DNA of 38,508 nucleotides from a virus. Positions within the stretch are counted from its first letter, which is position 1. Each line of letters opens with the position of its first letter. Positions 30,925 through 38,382 of this stretch are shown here, piece after piece. The notes beneath the pieces are model-generated. The model was given only the letters and a program-made list of their open reading frames with translations. It was not told where the DNA came from and made no database searches. Both the position numbers and the translations under genes were made by a program. The stretch lies in IMG/VR virus record IMGVR_UViG_3300034682_000144, positions 1-38,508 of that record; one strand, 5' to 3'.

Positions 30925-31941
30925 TTATGCCCCCAGCTCGATGTTTTCGACCAGGCAGCCGAGACCGTAGTCCTCGACGACGTAAGCGTCGTTGCTGGAC
31001 TCGAAGTTCTCGATGCGGTTCTTGCTTGGGTTTTCCTGGGTGTAGCGTCGGCGGCCGCTGATCTGCCAGTAAATGGCCAGGTTTTCCAGGCTGGTGATCA
31101 GGGCCGCGCCGTCCGGCACATAGGGCACTTCCACCGGCTGTTTCCCGCCCATGCGCTTCTGCGACAGGATCATGTCGGTTGCCAGCTTCTCGGACGCCGG
31201 CTGTTCCTTGTTCACCAACGGGAAGTACTTGTCGTGCACCAGGTTGCTGCCCAGGATGACCACAATGCCTGGATCCTTACGGTGCCACGGGTCGATCAGG
31301 TTCGCGATGGCGTCGAAAATCAATGCATCGAGGTTGTTGTAGTCGGCATCGGCACCGGTACCGATGACGATCTTGCCGGCAACCTTGCCATCCTTGAGCA
31401 CGCGAGCTGGGGCATTGTTGCGGTATTGCTGGAGCCAGCCGATGTTGACGTCCTGGAGCAACTGGTTGACGGCTCGATCAGTGGTCGGAGCGGCGGAAGT
31501 ACCGTTGAAGCCGATCATGATCCGGTCCAGCGCTTGGCGACGCAGGATGGCGTCGCGCAGCAAGGTCTGGAATTCCTTGTGGCGCGCCCAGGCATCTAGC
31601 TGTGCGTAGCGGATCGCGGTATCGAAGTCGGTCTTCTCGCACTCGTACCCTTGCTTGTCCAGGCCGGACACGTCGCGAGGAACGCGGACACCGTCACCAC
31701 TGGTATCGGTACGGCCGGCAATGGTGCTGCTCACACCTACGCCGATTTTTTCCCCCTTGAGCTCATCGACACCGTGCATGCCGATTCGGGACAGGAAGTC
31801 GCTGGATTCTTGCATCCGCGACTCCAGCTTTTGCTGTACCGAGGGGGTAACAGTGAAGGTTTTGGTGGGATCGCTTACGCCGTTGAGTTTGGCGATCTGT
31901 TCGAGGTAGGCACCGTATTGGGTGCGGGTATCGTTACGCAT
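30925..31941 (-). CDS. N: Major capsid protein N
   Basis: This 338-residue HK97-fold capsid protein is a P2 gpN homologue. In P2 the first 31 residues are removed by the O protease; here the N-terminus MRNDTRTQYGAYLEQIAKLN fits that processed segment. Conserved core pieces are DALIFDAIANLIDPWHRKDP, VVILGSNLVHDKYFPLVN and YWQISGRRRYTQENP. It is 43 bp after O. Confidence 0.95.
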   Translation of the reverse strand: MRNDTRTQYGAYLEQIAKLNGVSDPTKTFTVTPSVQQKLESRMQESSDFLSRIGMHGVDELKGEKIGVGVSSTIAGRTDTSGDGVRVPRDVSGLDKQGYECEKTDFDTAIRYAQLDAWARHKEFQTLLRDAILRRQALDRIMIGFNGTSAAPTTDRAVNQLLQDVNIGWLQQYRNNAPARVLKDGKVAGKIVIGTGADADYNNLDALIFDAIANLIDPWHRKDPGIVVILGSNLVHDKYFPLVNKEQPASEKLATDMILSQKRMGGKQPVEVPYVPDGAALITSLENLAIYWQISGRRRYTQENPSKNRIENFESSNDAYVVEDYGLGCLVENIELGA

Positions 31942-31984
31942 GGTGTTCTCCGGTTGTCCTTGGCTGTTTCATGTCCGTTTGGGA

Positions 31985-32821
31985 TCAGCAGTCGGTGACG
32001 GCATTGCCGGCACCACCGGAAACCGGCGGGCGATCCTTCTGGGTGTGGTCTTTGGTTTCGCCCAGGCGCTTGACCAGGTCTTCGTGATCAGCGCTGAGTT
32101 TGGTGAGCTTGGCCTCCAAGTCGGCGAAGGCCTTCTGCCCTTTTTCCAGTTCTTCGGCTTGCTTGGCGCCATGGGTGGCCAGCTGCTCGATCAACTCGCC
32201 CAGGGCGGCGAAATTGGCGGCATCCTTGCCTTCCTTGTCCTTGCTCGTTTTGAGGAGACCACCGACCTTTTCCCGCAACGACGCGAACATGCTGGGGGTG
32301 TCGGTAAACTCCTCGAATTCGAATGCCGTTTCTTCGGCAGCACTGAAGACGTTGTCCTTGTCTTTTTTGTGGCCTGCTCGGAACGAGAGCGCCTCGGTGC
32401 CCAGGCTGGCGGGGGTGTCGGTAACGGCGAGGCCGACCAAGTACGCTTTTCCGCTGTCGGCGAACTTCGGCTGCACCTCGATCGAGGTGTAGATCTTTTG
32501 GCCGGCTTTGTTCAACGCCAGGAGCGCGTCGTTTGGCTGCAGCTGAGCGAACAAGGCGAGCTTCTTGACACCAGCAATCTCGACCTCTTCGGCTTTGAGC
32601 GCGACCACATCGCCATACGCGCCAAATTCACTGCCCGGCCAGTAGCTCTTGATGTGTTCGCAGTTGATGCGAGCGCCATAGGTGTTGGGGCTGTAAGTGC
32701 TGGCCATGTCCTCGATCCAGCTGCGTTCGATGTTGCGACCATCGGTAGTCGCGCCCTCAACGGCGATGCGGGTCCATTTCGAGCGGTACTTCTTGGCGGG
32801 TGCATTGGTTTTTTCGGACAT
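31985..32821 (-). CDS. O: Capsid scaffold protease O
   Basis: This 278-residue P2 gpO homologue acts as scaffold and maturation protease. The N-terminal serine protease part (residues 1-150) contains RIAVEGATTDGRNIERSWIE, YGARINCEHIKSY (His) and SLGTEALSF (likely Ser). The C-terminal part is a helical, charged scaffold (EELEKGQKAFADLEAKLTKL). It is the first gene of the minus-strand head operon and diverges from P. Confidence 0.94.
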   Translation of the reverse strand: MSEKTNAPAKKYRSKWTRIAVEGATTDGRNIERSWIEDMASTYSPNTYGARINCEHIKSYWPGSEFGAYGDVVALKAEEVEIAGVKKLALFAQLQPNDALLALNKAGQKIYTSIEVQPKFADSGKAYLVGLAVTDTPASLGTEALSFRAGHKKDKDNVFSAAEETAFEFEEFTDTPSMFASLREKVGGLLKTSKDKEGKDAANFAALGELIEQLATHGAKQAEELEKGQKAFADLEAKLTKLSADHEDLVKRLGETKDHTQKDRPPVSGGAGNAVTDC

Positions 32822-32906
32822 GCCGGGAATCCTCAGTGCGGTGGCGTTGTGCCTTGCGATGGGGGCATGGTCCGCAGCGCGCTGCTTGGCGGCAACGCGC
32901 CGCAGT

Positions 32907-32925
32907 TGTAGGCCTGAGCCCTACA
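32907..32925. promoter_or_regulatory. Candidate Ogr site for divergent O and P promoters
   Basis: TGTAGG-N7-CCTACA, a perfect 6-bp dyad with TGT-N13-ACA spacing, is flanked by TTGT and ACAGGGG. It lies in the 151-bp region between the divergent O and P genes, where P2 has the Ogr-dependent promoters P_O and P_P. A single site is seen, so it may serve both directions. No other gene is in this gap. Confidence 0.65.
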
Positions 32926-32972
32926 GGGGACGCCGATAGGGGAACGCGCGCGCGAGCGGCAGCATCGGCGCC

Positions 32973-34730
32973 ATGAACGCCATAGTCGACCTACCCACAG
33001 ATCATCGCCGCCACGCCAAGCACCTGTATTGGCAGGGGTATCGCGTGTGCGAGATCGCCGAGTTGATCGGCGAGAAAGAGAAAACCCTGCACAGCTGGAA
33101 AGCTCGCGACGAGTGGGACCGGGCAACCCCGCTGGAGCGAATCCAGGCGGCGACCGAGGCCCGCCTGGTGCAATTGATCCTCAAGGACCCGAAATCAGGG
33201 GCGGACTACAAAGAAATCGACCTGCTGCACCGGCAACTGGAGCGCCAAGCGCGCATTGAGCGTTACAAGGGGGGCGGTACCGAAACAGACCTCAACCCTG
33301 AGCTGGCCAAGCGCAACGAGGGGCCGAAGCGAAAGGCGAAGCGAAACGAGATCGACGAGGAACAGGTCGAGAAACTGCTCGAGGCGTTTCTCGACGGATG
33401 CTTCGACTACCAGAAAGACTGGTACCGTGCCGGCAACCAGCGTACGCGGGCAATTCTCAAATCACGCCAGATCGGTGCAACGTTCTACTTCGCTCGCGAG
33501 GCCCTGATCGACGCGCTGACAACCGGGCGCAACCAGATTTTCCTTTCTGCCAGCAAGGCGCAGGCCCATATCTTCAAGGCCTACATCCAGGCCTTTGCCC
33601 GTGACACGATCGGCGTAGAGCTTTCAGGGGACCCTATCATCCTGGCCAACGGCGCCGAGCTGCATTTCCTCGGCACCAATGCCCGAACTGCCCAGGGCTA
33701 TCACGGCAACTTCTACTTCGACGAATTCTTCTGGACGTTCAAGTTCAAGGAACTGAACAAGGTCGCCTCAGGTATGGCGATGCAGAAACAGTACCGCCGA
33801 ACCTACTTTTCGACGCCCAGCTCAATGGCCCATGAGGCCTACACCTTTTGGACCGGTGAGCGCTTCAACAAGGGCAAGCCCACGGCGCAGCACATCAAAC
33901 TGGACGTCACCCACAGCGCCCTGCAGATGGGCCGCCTGTGCGAGGACCGGATCTGGCGGCAGATCGTCACGATCATGGACGCAGAGGAACGGGGATGTGA
34001 CCTGTTCGACCTGGACGAACTGCGCTTGGAGTATGACGCCGCGGCGTTCCAGAACCTGCTCATGTGCGAGTTTGTTGACGACGGCGCGAGCATCTTCCCG
34101 TTGGCGCTGCTGCAGCCGTGCATGGTCGACAGCTGGACGGAGTGGGACGACTACAAGCCATTCGCTGCCAGGCCTTTCGCCGATCGGCAGGTCTGGGTGG
34201 GTTATGACCCCGCCGAGACTGGGGATACAGCGGGCCTGATCGTTGTCGCGCCGCCGTTGATACCGGGCGGGAAGTTCCGCGTCCTGGAGCGACACCAGTT
34301 CCGCGGGATGGACTTCGACAGCCAGGCCGAGACGATCCGCAAGGTCACACAGCGGTACTGGGTGACCTACATCGGTATCGATACCACCGGCATGGGTAGC
34401 GCCGTGGCCCAGCTGGTGCGCCAGTTCTTCCCTGGGCTGCGCACCTTCTCCTACAACCCGGAGGTCAAGACGCGCCTGGTGATGAAGGCCTGGGATGTAA
34501 TCAGCAAGGGCCGCTTGGAGTTCGACGCCGGCTGGACAGACCTTGCGCAGTCACTGATGGCGATCCGCAAGACCATCACCCCCGGTGGCCGACAATTTAC
34601 TTACACCGCCGGTCGCAACGACACAACCGGCCACGCCGACTTGGCGTGGGCGCTCTTTCATGCACTGCACAACGAGCCGCTGGAGGGCCAGACCGTGGCC
34701 AATACCGGCATCATGGAGATCTACCAATGA
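32973..34730 (+). CDS. P: Terminase ATPase subunit P
   Basis: This 585-residue P2 gpP homologue is the large terminase that pumps DNA into the head. The N-terminus has an HTH-like part (RVCEIAELIGEKEKTLHSWK). The ATPase centre is near 165-260, with the variant Walker A KSRQIGATFYFARE and Walker B-like YFDEFFW. The nuclease half contains VGYDPAETGDTAGLIVVAPP. It diverges from O and overlaps Q by 4 bp. The visible RBS is weak. Confidence 0.95.
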   Translation: MNAIVDLPTDHRRHAKHLYWQGYRVCEIAELIGEKEKTLHSWKARDEWDRATPLERIQAATEARLVQLILKDPKSGADYKEIDLLHRQLERQARIERYKGGGTETDLNPELAKRNEGPKRKAKRNEIDEEQVEKLLEAFLDGCFDYQKDWYRAGNQRTRAILKSRQIGATFYFAREALIDALTTGRNQIFLSASKAQAHIFKAYIQAFARDTIGVELSGDPIILANGAELHFLGTNARTAQGYHGNFYFDEFFWTFKFKELNKVASGMAMQKQYRRTYFSTPSSMAHEAYTFWTGERFNKGKPTAQHIKLDVTHSALQMGRLCEDRIWRQIVTIMDAEERGCDLFDLDELRLEYDAAAFQNLLMCEFVDDGASIFPLALLQPCMVDSWTEWDDYKPFAARPFADRQVWVGYDPAETGDTAGLIVVAPPLIPGGKFRVLERHQFRGMDFDSQAETIRKVTQRYWVTYIGIDTTGMGSAVAQLVRQFFPGLRTFSYNPEVKTRLVMKAWDVISKGRLEFDAGWTDLAQSLMAIRKTITPGGRQFTYTAGRNDTTGHADLAWALFHALHNEPLEGQTVANTGIMEIYQ

Positions 34731-35773
34731 GCAAATCGCGCAAGCGCCGGCAGAGTGGCGGCGACCTGGTGCAGCCGCCCCTGGACGGCGAGCTGCTGGC
34801 CAAAGGAGAGGGCGGCCAGAGCGTGGCCTTCACCTTCGGCGACCCAGTACCGGTGCTGGACGGGCGCGAGATCCTGGACTACTTGGAATGCTGGTCCAAT
34901 GGTCGCTGGTACGAGCCGCCCGTCAACCTCGACGGCCTGGCCCGTTCAACCAAGGCAAGCGTCTACCTCCAGTCTGGGCTGACCTTCAAGCGAAACATGC
35001 TGGTGCGCAGCTTCATCCCGCACAAGCTGCTGAGCCGTCAGGCTTTCGAGCAGATCGTCATGGATTGGGGTTGGTGCGGAAACCTATACCTGGAGAAGCG
35101 CGACAACATGCTCGGCCAGGCCCTGGGCCTGCAGCCGTGCTTGGCCAAGTACATGCGCCGCGGCACAGACCTGGCCACGTACTATCAGGTGCGCGGGTGG
35201 AAGGACGAGCACGAGTTTAAGACCGGCACCATCTGCCACCTGCGCGAGGCCGATATCAACCAGGAGGTGTACGGCCTACCCGAGTGGTTGGCCGCGCTGC
35301 AAAGTGCCTTGCTCAACGAGAGCGCGACGCTGTTCCGTCGCAAGTACTACCAGAATGGCAGCCATGCTGGCTTCATCCTGTACATGACCGACGCCGCCCA
35401 CAACGAGAAATTCGTCGACGACCTGCGCGATGCGATGAAGAACAGCAAGGGCCCTGGCAATTTCCGCAACCTGTTTATGTACGCACCAGGAGGCAAGAAG
35501 GATGGCATCCAACTGCTGCCGATCAGCGAGGTGGCGGCCAAGGACGACTTCGGTGCCATCAAGAACATCAGCCGGGACGATCTGCTGGCCGCCCTGCGCA
35601 TCCCGCCGCAGTTGATGGGGATTGTGCCGCAGAACGCCGGGGGCTTCGGCTCAATCAAGGAAGCCACGGAGATCTGGACCCAGAACGAACTGGAGCCCGT
35701 TCAGACCAGGCTGTCGCAGGTCAATGAGTGGCTTGGTGATGAGGTTGTGCGCTTCCAGAATCCACAGGTGTAG
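34727..35773 (+). CDS. Q: Portal protein Q
   Basis: This 348-residue P2 gpQ homologue, PBSX-type portal, forms the DNA entry channel. The start at 34727 (MSKSRKRRQSGGDLVQPPLD) overlaps P by ATGA. Conserved segments are VAFTFGDPVPVLDGREILDY, PPVNLDGLARSTKASVYLQS and LLAALRIPPQLMGIVPQNAG. It is last in the P-Q operon and is followed by a strong terminator. Confidence 0.95.
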   Translation: MSKSRKRRQSGGDLVQPPLDGELLAKGEGGQSVAFTFGDPVPVLDGREILDYLECWSNGRWYEPPVNLDGLARSTKASVYLQSGLTFKRNMLVRSFIPHKLLSRQAFEQIVMDWGWCGNLYLEKRDNMLGQALGLQPCLAKYMRRGTDLATYYQVRGWKDEHEFKTGTICHLREADINQEVYGLPEWLAALQSALLNESATLFRRKYYQNGSHAGFILYMTDAAHNEKFVDDLRDAMKNSKGPGNFRNLFMYAPGGKKDGIQLLPISEVAAKDDFGAIKNISRDDLLAALRIPPQLMGIVPQNAGGFGSIKEATEIWTQNELEPVQTRLSQVNEWLGDEVVRFQNPQV

Positions 35774-35787
35774 TCAGCCCACAATGC

Positions 35788-35817
35788 AAAAAGCCGCCCT
35801 TCTGAGGCGGCTTTTTT
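35788..35817. terminator. Bidirectional terminator after Q
   Basis: The stem AAAAAGCCGCC / GGCGGCTTTTTT has a short loop and A/T runs on both sides. It closes the P-Q operon on the plus strand and can also stop the convergent minus-strand gene at 35937. Confidence 0.9.
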
Positions 35818-35936
35818 ACGTCTCCAGGGCCTGAAAATGTGTGGGGCTGGAGTATGGAAAGACCCAGTTAATCCTATCACTTTGGCCACCTTCAAGCTAT
35901 ATCGAGCAGTGCTCAAGCCCAATAATTTCGGGGTCC

Positions 35937-36254
35937 TTAGAGCATCGGGTAGACGGGGGCAACCTCTCGCCAGATCCGAACATCAGGTTGACCGCCCCAG
36001 GTTGAGAACCCGTGCCGGCGGGAAGCCGTCTCCATGAGCAAGCGTGCGTGGAGCTCCCTTACTTCCCGCTGCAGCCCCGTCACCTGCTTGTTCAGGCCCG
36101 CGTTAATCATTGTCAGCTTTCGGATATCCCGATTGGCCTTGGCCAGGTACTGCCACACCTGTTCGCTCTCGTGGGTCATCACCACCAGTTGGTGTTGAAG
36201 CATTTCCTCGTGAGTGGGCATGCCCAGGTCGAACCCATCGTCATCAATCAGCAC
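35937..36254 (-). CDS. LexA-box-controlled coiled-coil protein
   Basis: This 105-codon gene starts at GTG 36254 with AGGAGG 8 bases ahead. The protein begins acidic (IDDDGFDLGMPTHEEMLQHQ) and then forms a likely coiled coil (TMINAGLNKQVTGLQREVRE) before a basic end with Trp residues. It matches no family I know. A near-perfect palindrome of LexA type lies 19-42 bp upstream of the start codon. The gene sits between Q and the candidate cos site, away from all other early genes, a place where phiCTX carries its cytotoxin gene. The likely options are an SOS-induced antirepressor (Tum-like in role) or cargo. Longer in-frame starts lack an RBS. Confidence 0.7.
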   Translation of the reverse strand: MLIDDDGFDLGMPTHEEMLQHQLVVMTHESEQVWQYLAKANRDIRKLTMINAGLNKQVTGLQREVRELHARLLMETASRRHGFSTWGGQPDVRIWREVAPVYPML

Positions 36255-36272
36255 CGCGTCACCCTCCTGATA

Positions 36273-36296
36273 GATACTGGATGCGCATACAGTATC
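36273..36296 (-). promoter_or_regulatory. LexA-type SOS box
   Basis: GATACTG-N10-CAGTATC is a 24-bp palindrome with one unmatched pair in the centre. It contains CTG-N10-CAG (36277-36292), the gamma-proteobacterial LexA consensus. It overlaps the expected promoter position of the gene starting at 36254. Confidence 0.75.
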
Positions 36297-36354
36297 AGGT
36301 GGGCCCCAGTCTGGCGAGGGGGTAGTCGGCCAATGCGACCAGCACCCGGCGCGC

Positions 36355-36371
36355 GCCCTCGTCCCCACGCC
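36355..36371 (-). other. Candidate cos end
   Basis: On the minus strand GGCGTGGGGACGAGGGC resembles the left-end starts of P2 (GGCGAGGCGGGG) and 186 (GGCGTGGCGGGG), in the correct orientation towards Q. It lies in a 775-bp gene-free stretch (36255-37029) between the Q side and the attachment site. The exact nick positions are not visible. Confidence 0.45.
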
Positions 36372-36561
36372 ACGCCTGCGGGCTAAACGTGTCGGAATTT
36401 CCGCACCCCTGCGCAGTTGCTAAAGAGGCCTGGCTGTTGGGCTGCTGGGGGGAACTGGTGTACCAGGTCTTCTGCGAATCCCTGCACCCATGGGGTATTT
36501 CGACGGCGCAGAGCTGATCCTGGAGCGTTATTTGGCAGAGGTAGGGGGTAGTCTCGAAAAA

Positions 36562-36840
36562 AGAGTAACAAGCGTAACTGTGAGGGAGGACCAGCGCTGG
36601 AGGCCCCGTATTTGCAAGGCTTCGCAGGTTACAAAGAGGGGTAATAGAAAGGTAATGGAAAAAGTAATATTTCGCTAAACCCTTGATTTTTAAGGCTTTC
36701 AGGTTTGGCAAATATCACTCAAACAAAGAGTAATCTGATTACTTATAGGTTACTTAAAAATTACTTTTTGAAACTGAGCTGAGGCCGCGAATTTCAAGGG
36801 CTGCGAGGGAGAAAACGGTCAGGATTACCGAGGTTACTCT
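36562..36840. repeat. GTAAY/RTTAC repeat cluster on attR side
   Basis: About twelve copies of a short motif (AGAGTAAC, AGTAAT, GGTAAT and the complements ATTACT, GGTTACTCT) lie in 280 AT-rich bases, in both orientations. The outermost copies, AGAGTAAC at 36562 and GTTACTCT at 36833, are inverted. They lie in the long attP arm, suggesting integrase, excisionase or host-factor binding sites. No gene is seen here. Confidence 0.5.
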
Positions 36841-36960
36841 TTTTTTTAGGCCGGCCCCTACATTGGAAGGTTGGGTCTAGACGCGGGTGCATGCGCACGC
36901 GTTAACAATGTGTTGCACGCGTTGATGCTGCTGGGTGCGAAGGGGATGAAACGGGGAGGC

Positions 36961-36982
36961 TTGGTACGTGCGTTGGTACGTG
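36961..36982. repeat. attR arm copies of TTGGTACGTG
   Basis: Two direct copies of TTGGTACGTG, 12 bp apart, lie about 46-58 bp from the attR core. They match the copies at 169 and 222 on the attL side. Confidence 0.65.
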
Positions 36983-37027
36983 GAGGCTAGATTTCACCTC
37001 AGCTAACGCACGTAAGCCCTTGAAAAA

Positions 37028-37105
<78 letters not shown>

Positions 37106-37116
37106 AATGGGGCGTC

Positions 37117-37144
37117 ATTATAGCGATCGTTTGGCGCCTGTAAA
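37117..37144 (-). promoter_or_regulatory. tRNA-Thr promoter
   Basis: TTTACA (-35, 37139-37144) and a perfect TATAAT (-10, 37117-37122) are separated by 16 bp and point into the tRNA. Between -10 and the tRNA is GC-rich sequence, as in stringently controlled stable RNA promoters. This promoter is host DNA and survives integration. Confidence 0.85.
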
Positions 37145-37203
37145 CCACTTCCTTGCGAATGTTCGCAAAAGACCTAAGTCACCGGCCCAAAAGAAGAATT
37201 TTC

Positions 37204-37452
37204 CTACCAGCCGCGGTGCATGGTGGTGACGCTAGGCTCGTTTTTACCCGGGTTGAAAAACAGCTTGTCATTATCGCAGCCGCGCTTGCGGCATGGGGCT
37301 TCTGTGCGCAGGGGCAGGCCGTTGTCGCCGCCCAGCTGCATGCCGGGGTGGTTCCAGCCCAAGTTGCTGTTGGGTTGGGGCGGGGTGCCGCCGGCACAGC
37401 CGGTCAGGGCCAGGGCGAAGGTCAACAGGGCGAGGGGGTTGGCTCGGGTCAC
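37204..37452 (-). CDS. Small host lipoprotein, 82 aa
   Basis: It starts MTRANPLALLTFALALTGCA, a lipoprotein signal with lipobox LTGC (Cys 19). The mature part is Gly-, Pro- and Asn-rich (GGTPPQPNSNLGWNHPGMQL) and has a Cys pair (EAPCRKRGCDNDKLFFNPG). No enzyme motif is present. It is a small envelope protein of unknown role, upstream of tRNA-Thr and part of the host genome. It reads towards the tRNA promoter, with about 60 bp between. Confidence 0.8.
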   Translation of the reverse strand: MTRANPLALLTFALALTGCAGGTPPQPNSNLGWNHPGMQLGGDNGLPLRTEAPCRKRGCDNDKLFFNPGKNEPSVTTMHRGW

Positions 37453-37605
37453 GATGCTCAGGTCCGGTGGTCCATTGTCGGTTCTGGCGCAACGCCAGAA
37501 GGTCGCGGGGCTGGCGGGCAGCGCGCGACGTCACTTTTTAATGATTTGGGGGACGGATGATACACCGTTGCGGCGGTGGAGCATTAGCCTTGTGTTGTCT
37601 GGTAT

Positions 37606-37640
37606 GGCCTCTTCGCGGGTGAACCCGCTCCTACAGGGGG
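37606..37640. repeat. P. putida-type REP element
   Basis: A 35-nt palindromic element with GCGGGTGAACCCGC in its core and CTCCTACAGGGGG at the end closely matches the REP sequence scattered in hundreds of copies through P. putida genomes. It is the only recognisable item in 37453-37780. Confidence 0.8.
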
Positions 37641-37780
37641 CGGGTAAGCCGGGTTATCTGTGTAAGGGAATTCTGAACCATGGGGTCAAAAGCTTCAGGG
37701 TTTGGATGCTTCGGAAGTATCCTACGCGCGCCGCCGAAGTAACGCTGTTGTCGGGGAAGTGGCTCACGGATACCGTTTTC

Positions 37781-37905
37781 GGGTCGCTCTGGCGACTGGG
37801 TGTGAGAACCCGACTTGAATAAGCGCTACTCGCCATGGTGGTCGTACGTGGGCAGACCTCGGTCTGGCCGGGCTTCCTTATTCACTCGGTTTCTCACCCT
37901 GCGTA
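37781..37905 (+). ncRNA. C4-antisense-like structured RNA
   Basis: The RNA has a 5' hairpin (GTCGC-TCTG-GCGAC, 37783-37796) and nested long-range stems: GTGAGAACC (37802-37810) with GGTTTCTCAC (37888-37897), and TGAATAAG (37816-37823) with CTTATTCA (37877-37884). Inside is the hairpin CAGAC-CTCG-GTCTG (37853-37866). The two 3' strands are also complementary to GTGAGAAA (37925-37932) and GTGAATAAGG (37954-37963), just before the DUF3077 gene; the second contains its RBS. This is the a'/b' versus a/b logic of phage P1 C4 RNA. Confidence 0.7.
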
Positions 37906-37970
37906 CGGCTGCCGCCCCAAATCCGTGAGAAAGATTTTTGGCAGTCTCCTTCCGTGAATAAGGATTTGCC

Positions 37971-38246
37971 ATGAAAAAAGATGTTTCTGAGCCAATCACA
38001 ACCGCAGGCGTGGAAACCTTCCTCGCAGCCGGTAACCCATCCCTCAATCTCCTGCGCGTAGAGCCCGGCGTCCCCGTCGACGCGGCCTACGAGCATGTCT
38101 CGATCCTGATGGGCTACATCAAGCACCTGGTGCGCGAGGGGGATATGGAGGACGACCATAAATTCCTGGGTGCAGCCGATTACCTGTGTGACATGGCCAA
38201 GGCGCTGATGAACGATATCGAGATCGCCAAGGGTAAGGCGCATTAG
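37971..38246 (+). CDS. DUF3077-type protein, 91 aa
   Basis: This 91-residue soluble protein begins MKKDVSEPITTAGVETFLAA and includes SLNLLRVEPGVPVDAAYEHV and DHKFLGAADYLCDMAKALMN, the pattern of the Pseudomonas DUF3077 family (small, helical, many paralogues). The role is unknown. AAGGA lies 6 bp before the ATG and is part of the segment that can pair with the upstream C4-like RNA, so translation is probably silenced by that RNA. It belongs to the host flank, not the prophage. Confidence 0.82.
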   Translation: MKKDVSEPITTAGVETFLAAGNPSLNLLRVEPGVPVDAAYEHVSILMGYIKHLVREGDMEDDHKFLGAADYLCDMAKALMNDIEIAKGKAH

Positions 38247-38261
38247 GCATTGACGCGGTCA

Positions 38262-38381
38262 TTTGTGGGAGCGACCTTGCGTCGCGAATGGGCTGCAAAG
38301 CAGCCCCGGCGATTTCAGAGATTGCACTGAAAACGGGGGCCGCTTTGCGGCCCATTCGCGACGCAAGGCCGCTCCCACAAA
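38262..38381. repeat. 120-bp inverted repeat (REP pair)
   Basis: TTTGTGGGAGCG and the following CTTGCGTCGCGAATGGGC are mirrored by GCCCATTCGCGACGCAAG and GCTCCCACAAA. Each arm holds an inner GC palindrome (GGGCTGCAAAGCAGCCC and GGGCCGCTTTGCGGCCC). A unique 20-25 bp centre separates the arms. It looks like two inverted REP-type units (BIME-like) and would fold strongly in RNA after the DUF3077 gene, perhaps acting as a terminator. Confidence 0.75.
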
Positions 38382-38382
38382 A

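Noticed and set aside
36313-36333. Plus-strand GGCGAGGGGGTAGTC as the cos site
   Set aside because: It resembles the P2 cos start but points away from Q, the wrong orientation for a P2-type left end. The minus-strand candidate at 36355-36371 fits better, though neither is proven.
36490-36711. Small open frames in the cos/att arm
   Set aside because: They overlap repeat clusters, lack good ribosome binding sites and show no familiar sequence. The stretch is better seen as control DNA.
36562-36840. CRISPR-like array
   Set aside because: The repeats are 5-8 bases, in both orientations and irregularly spaced, so this is not a CRISPR. No cas gene is present in the window.
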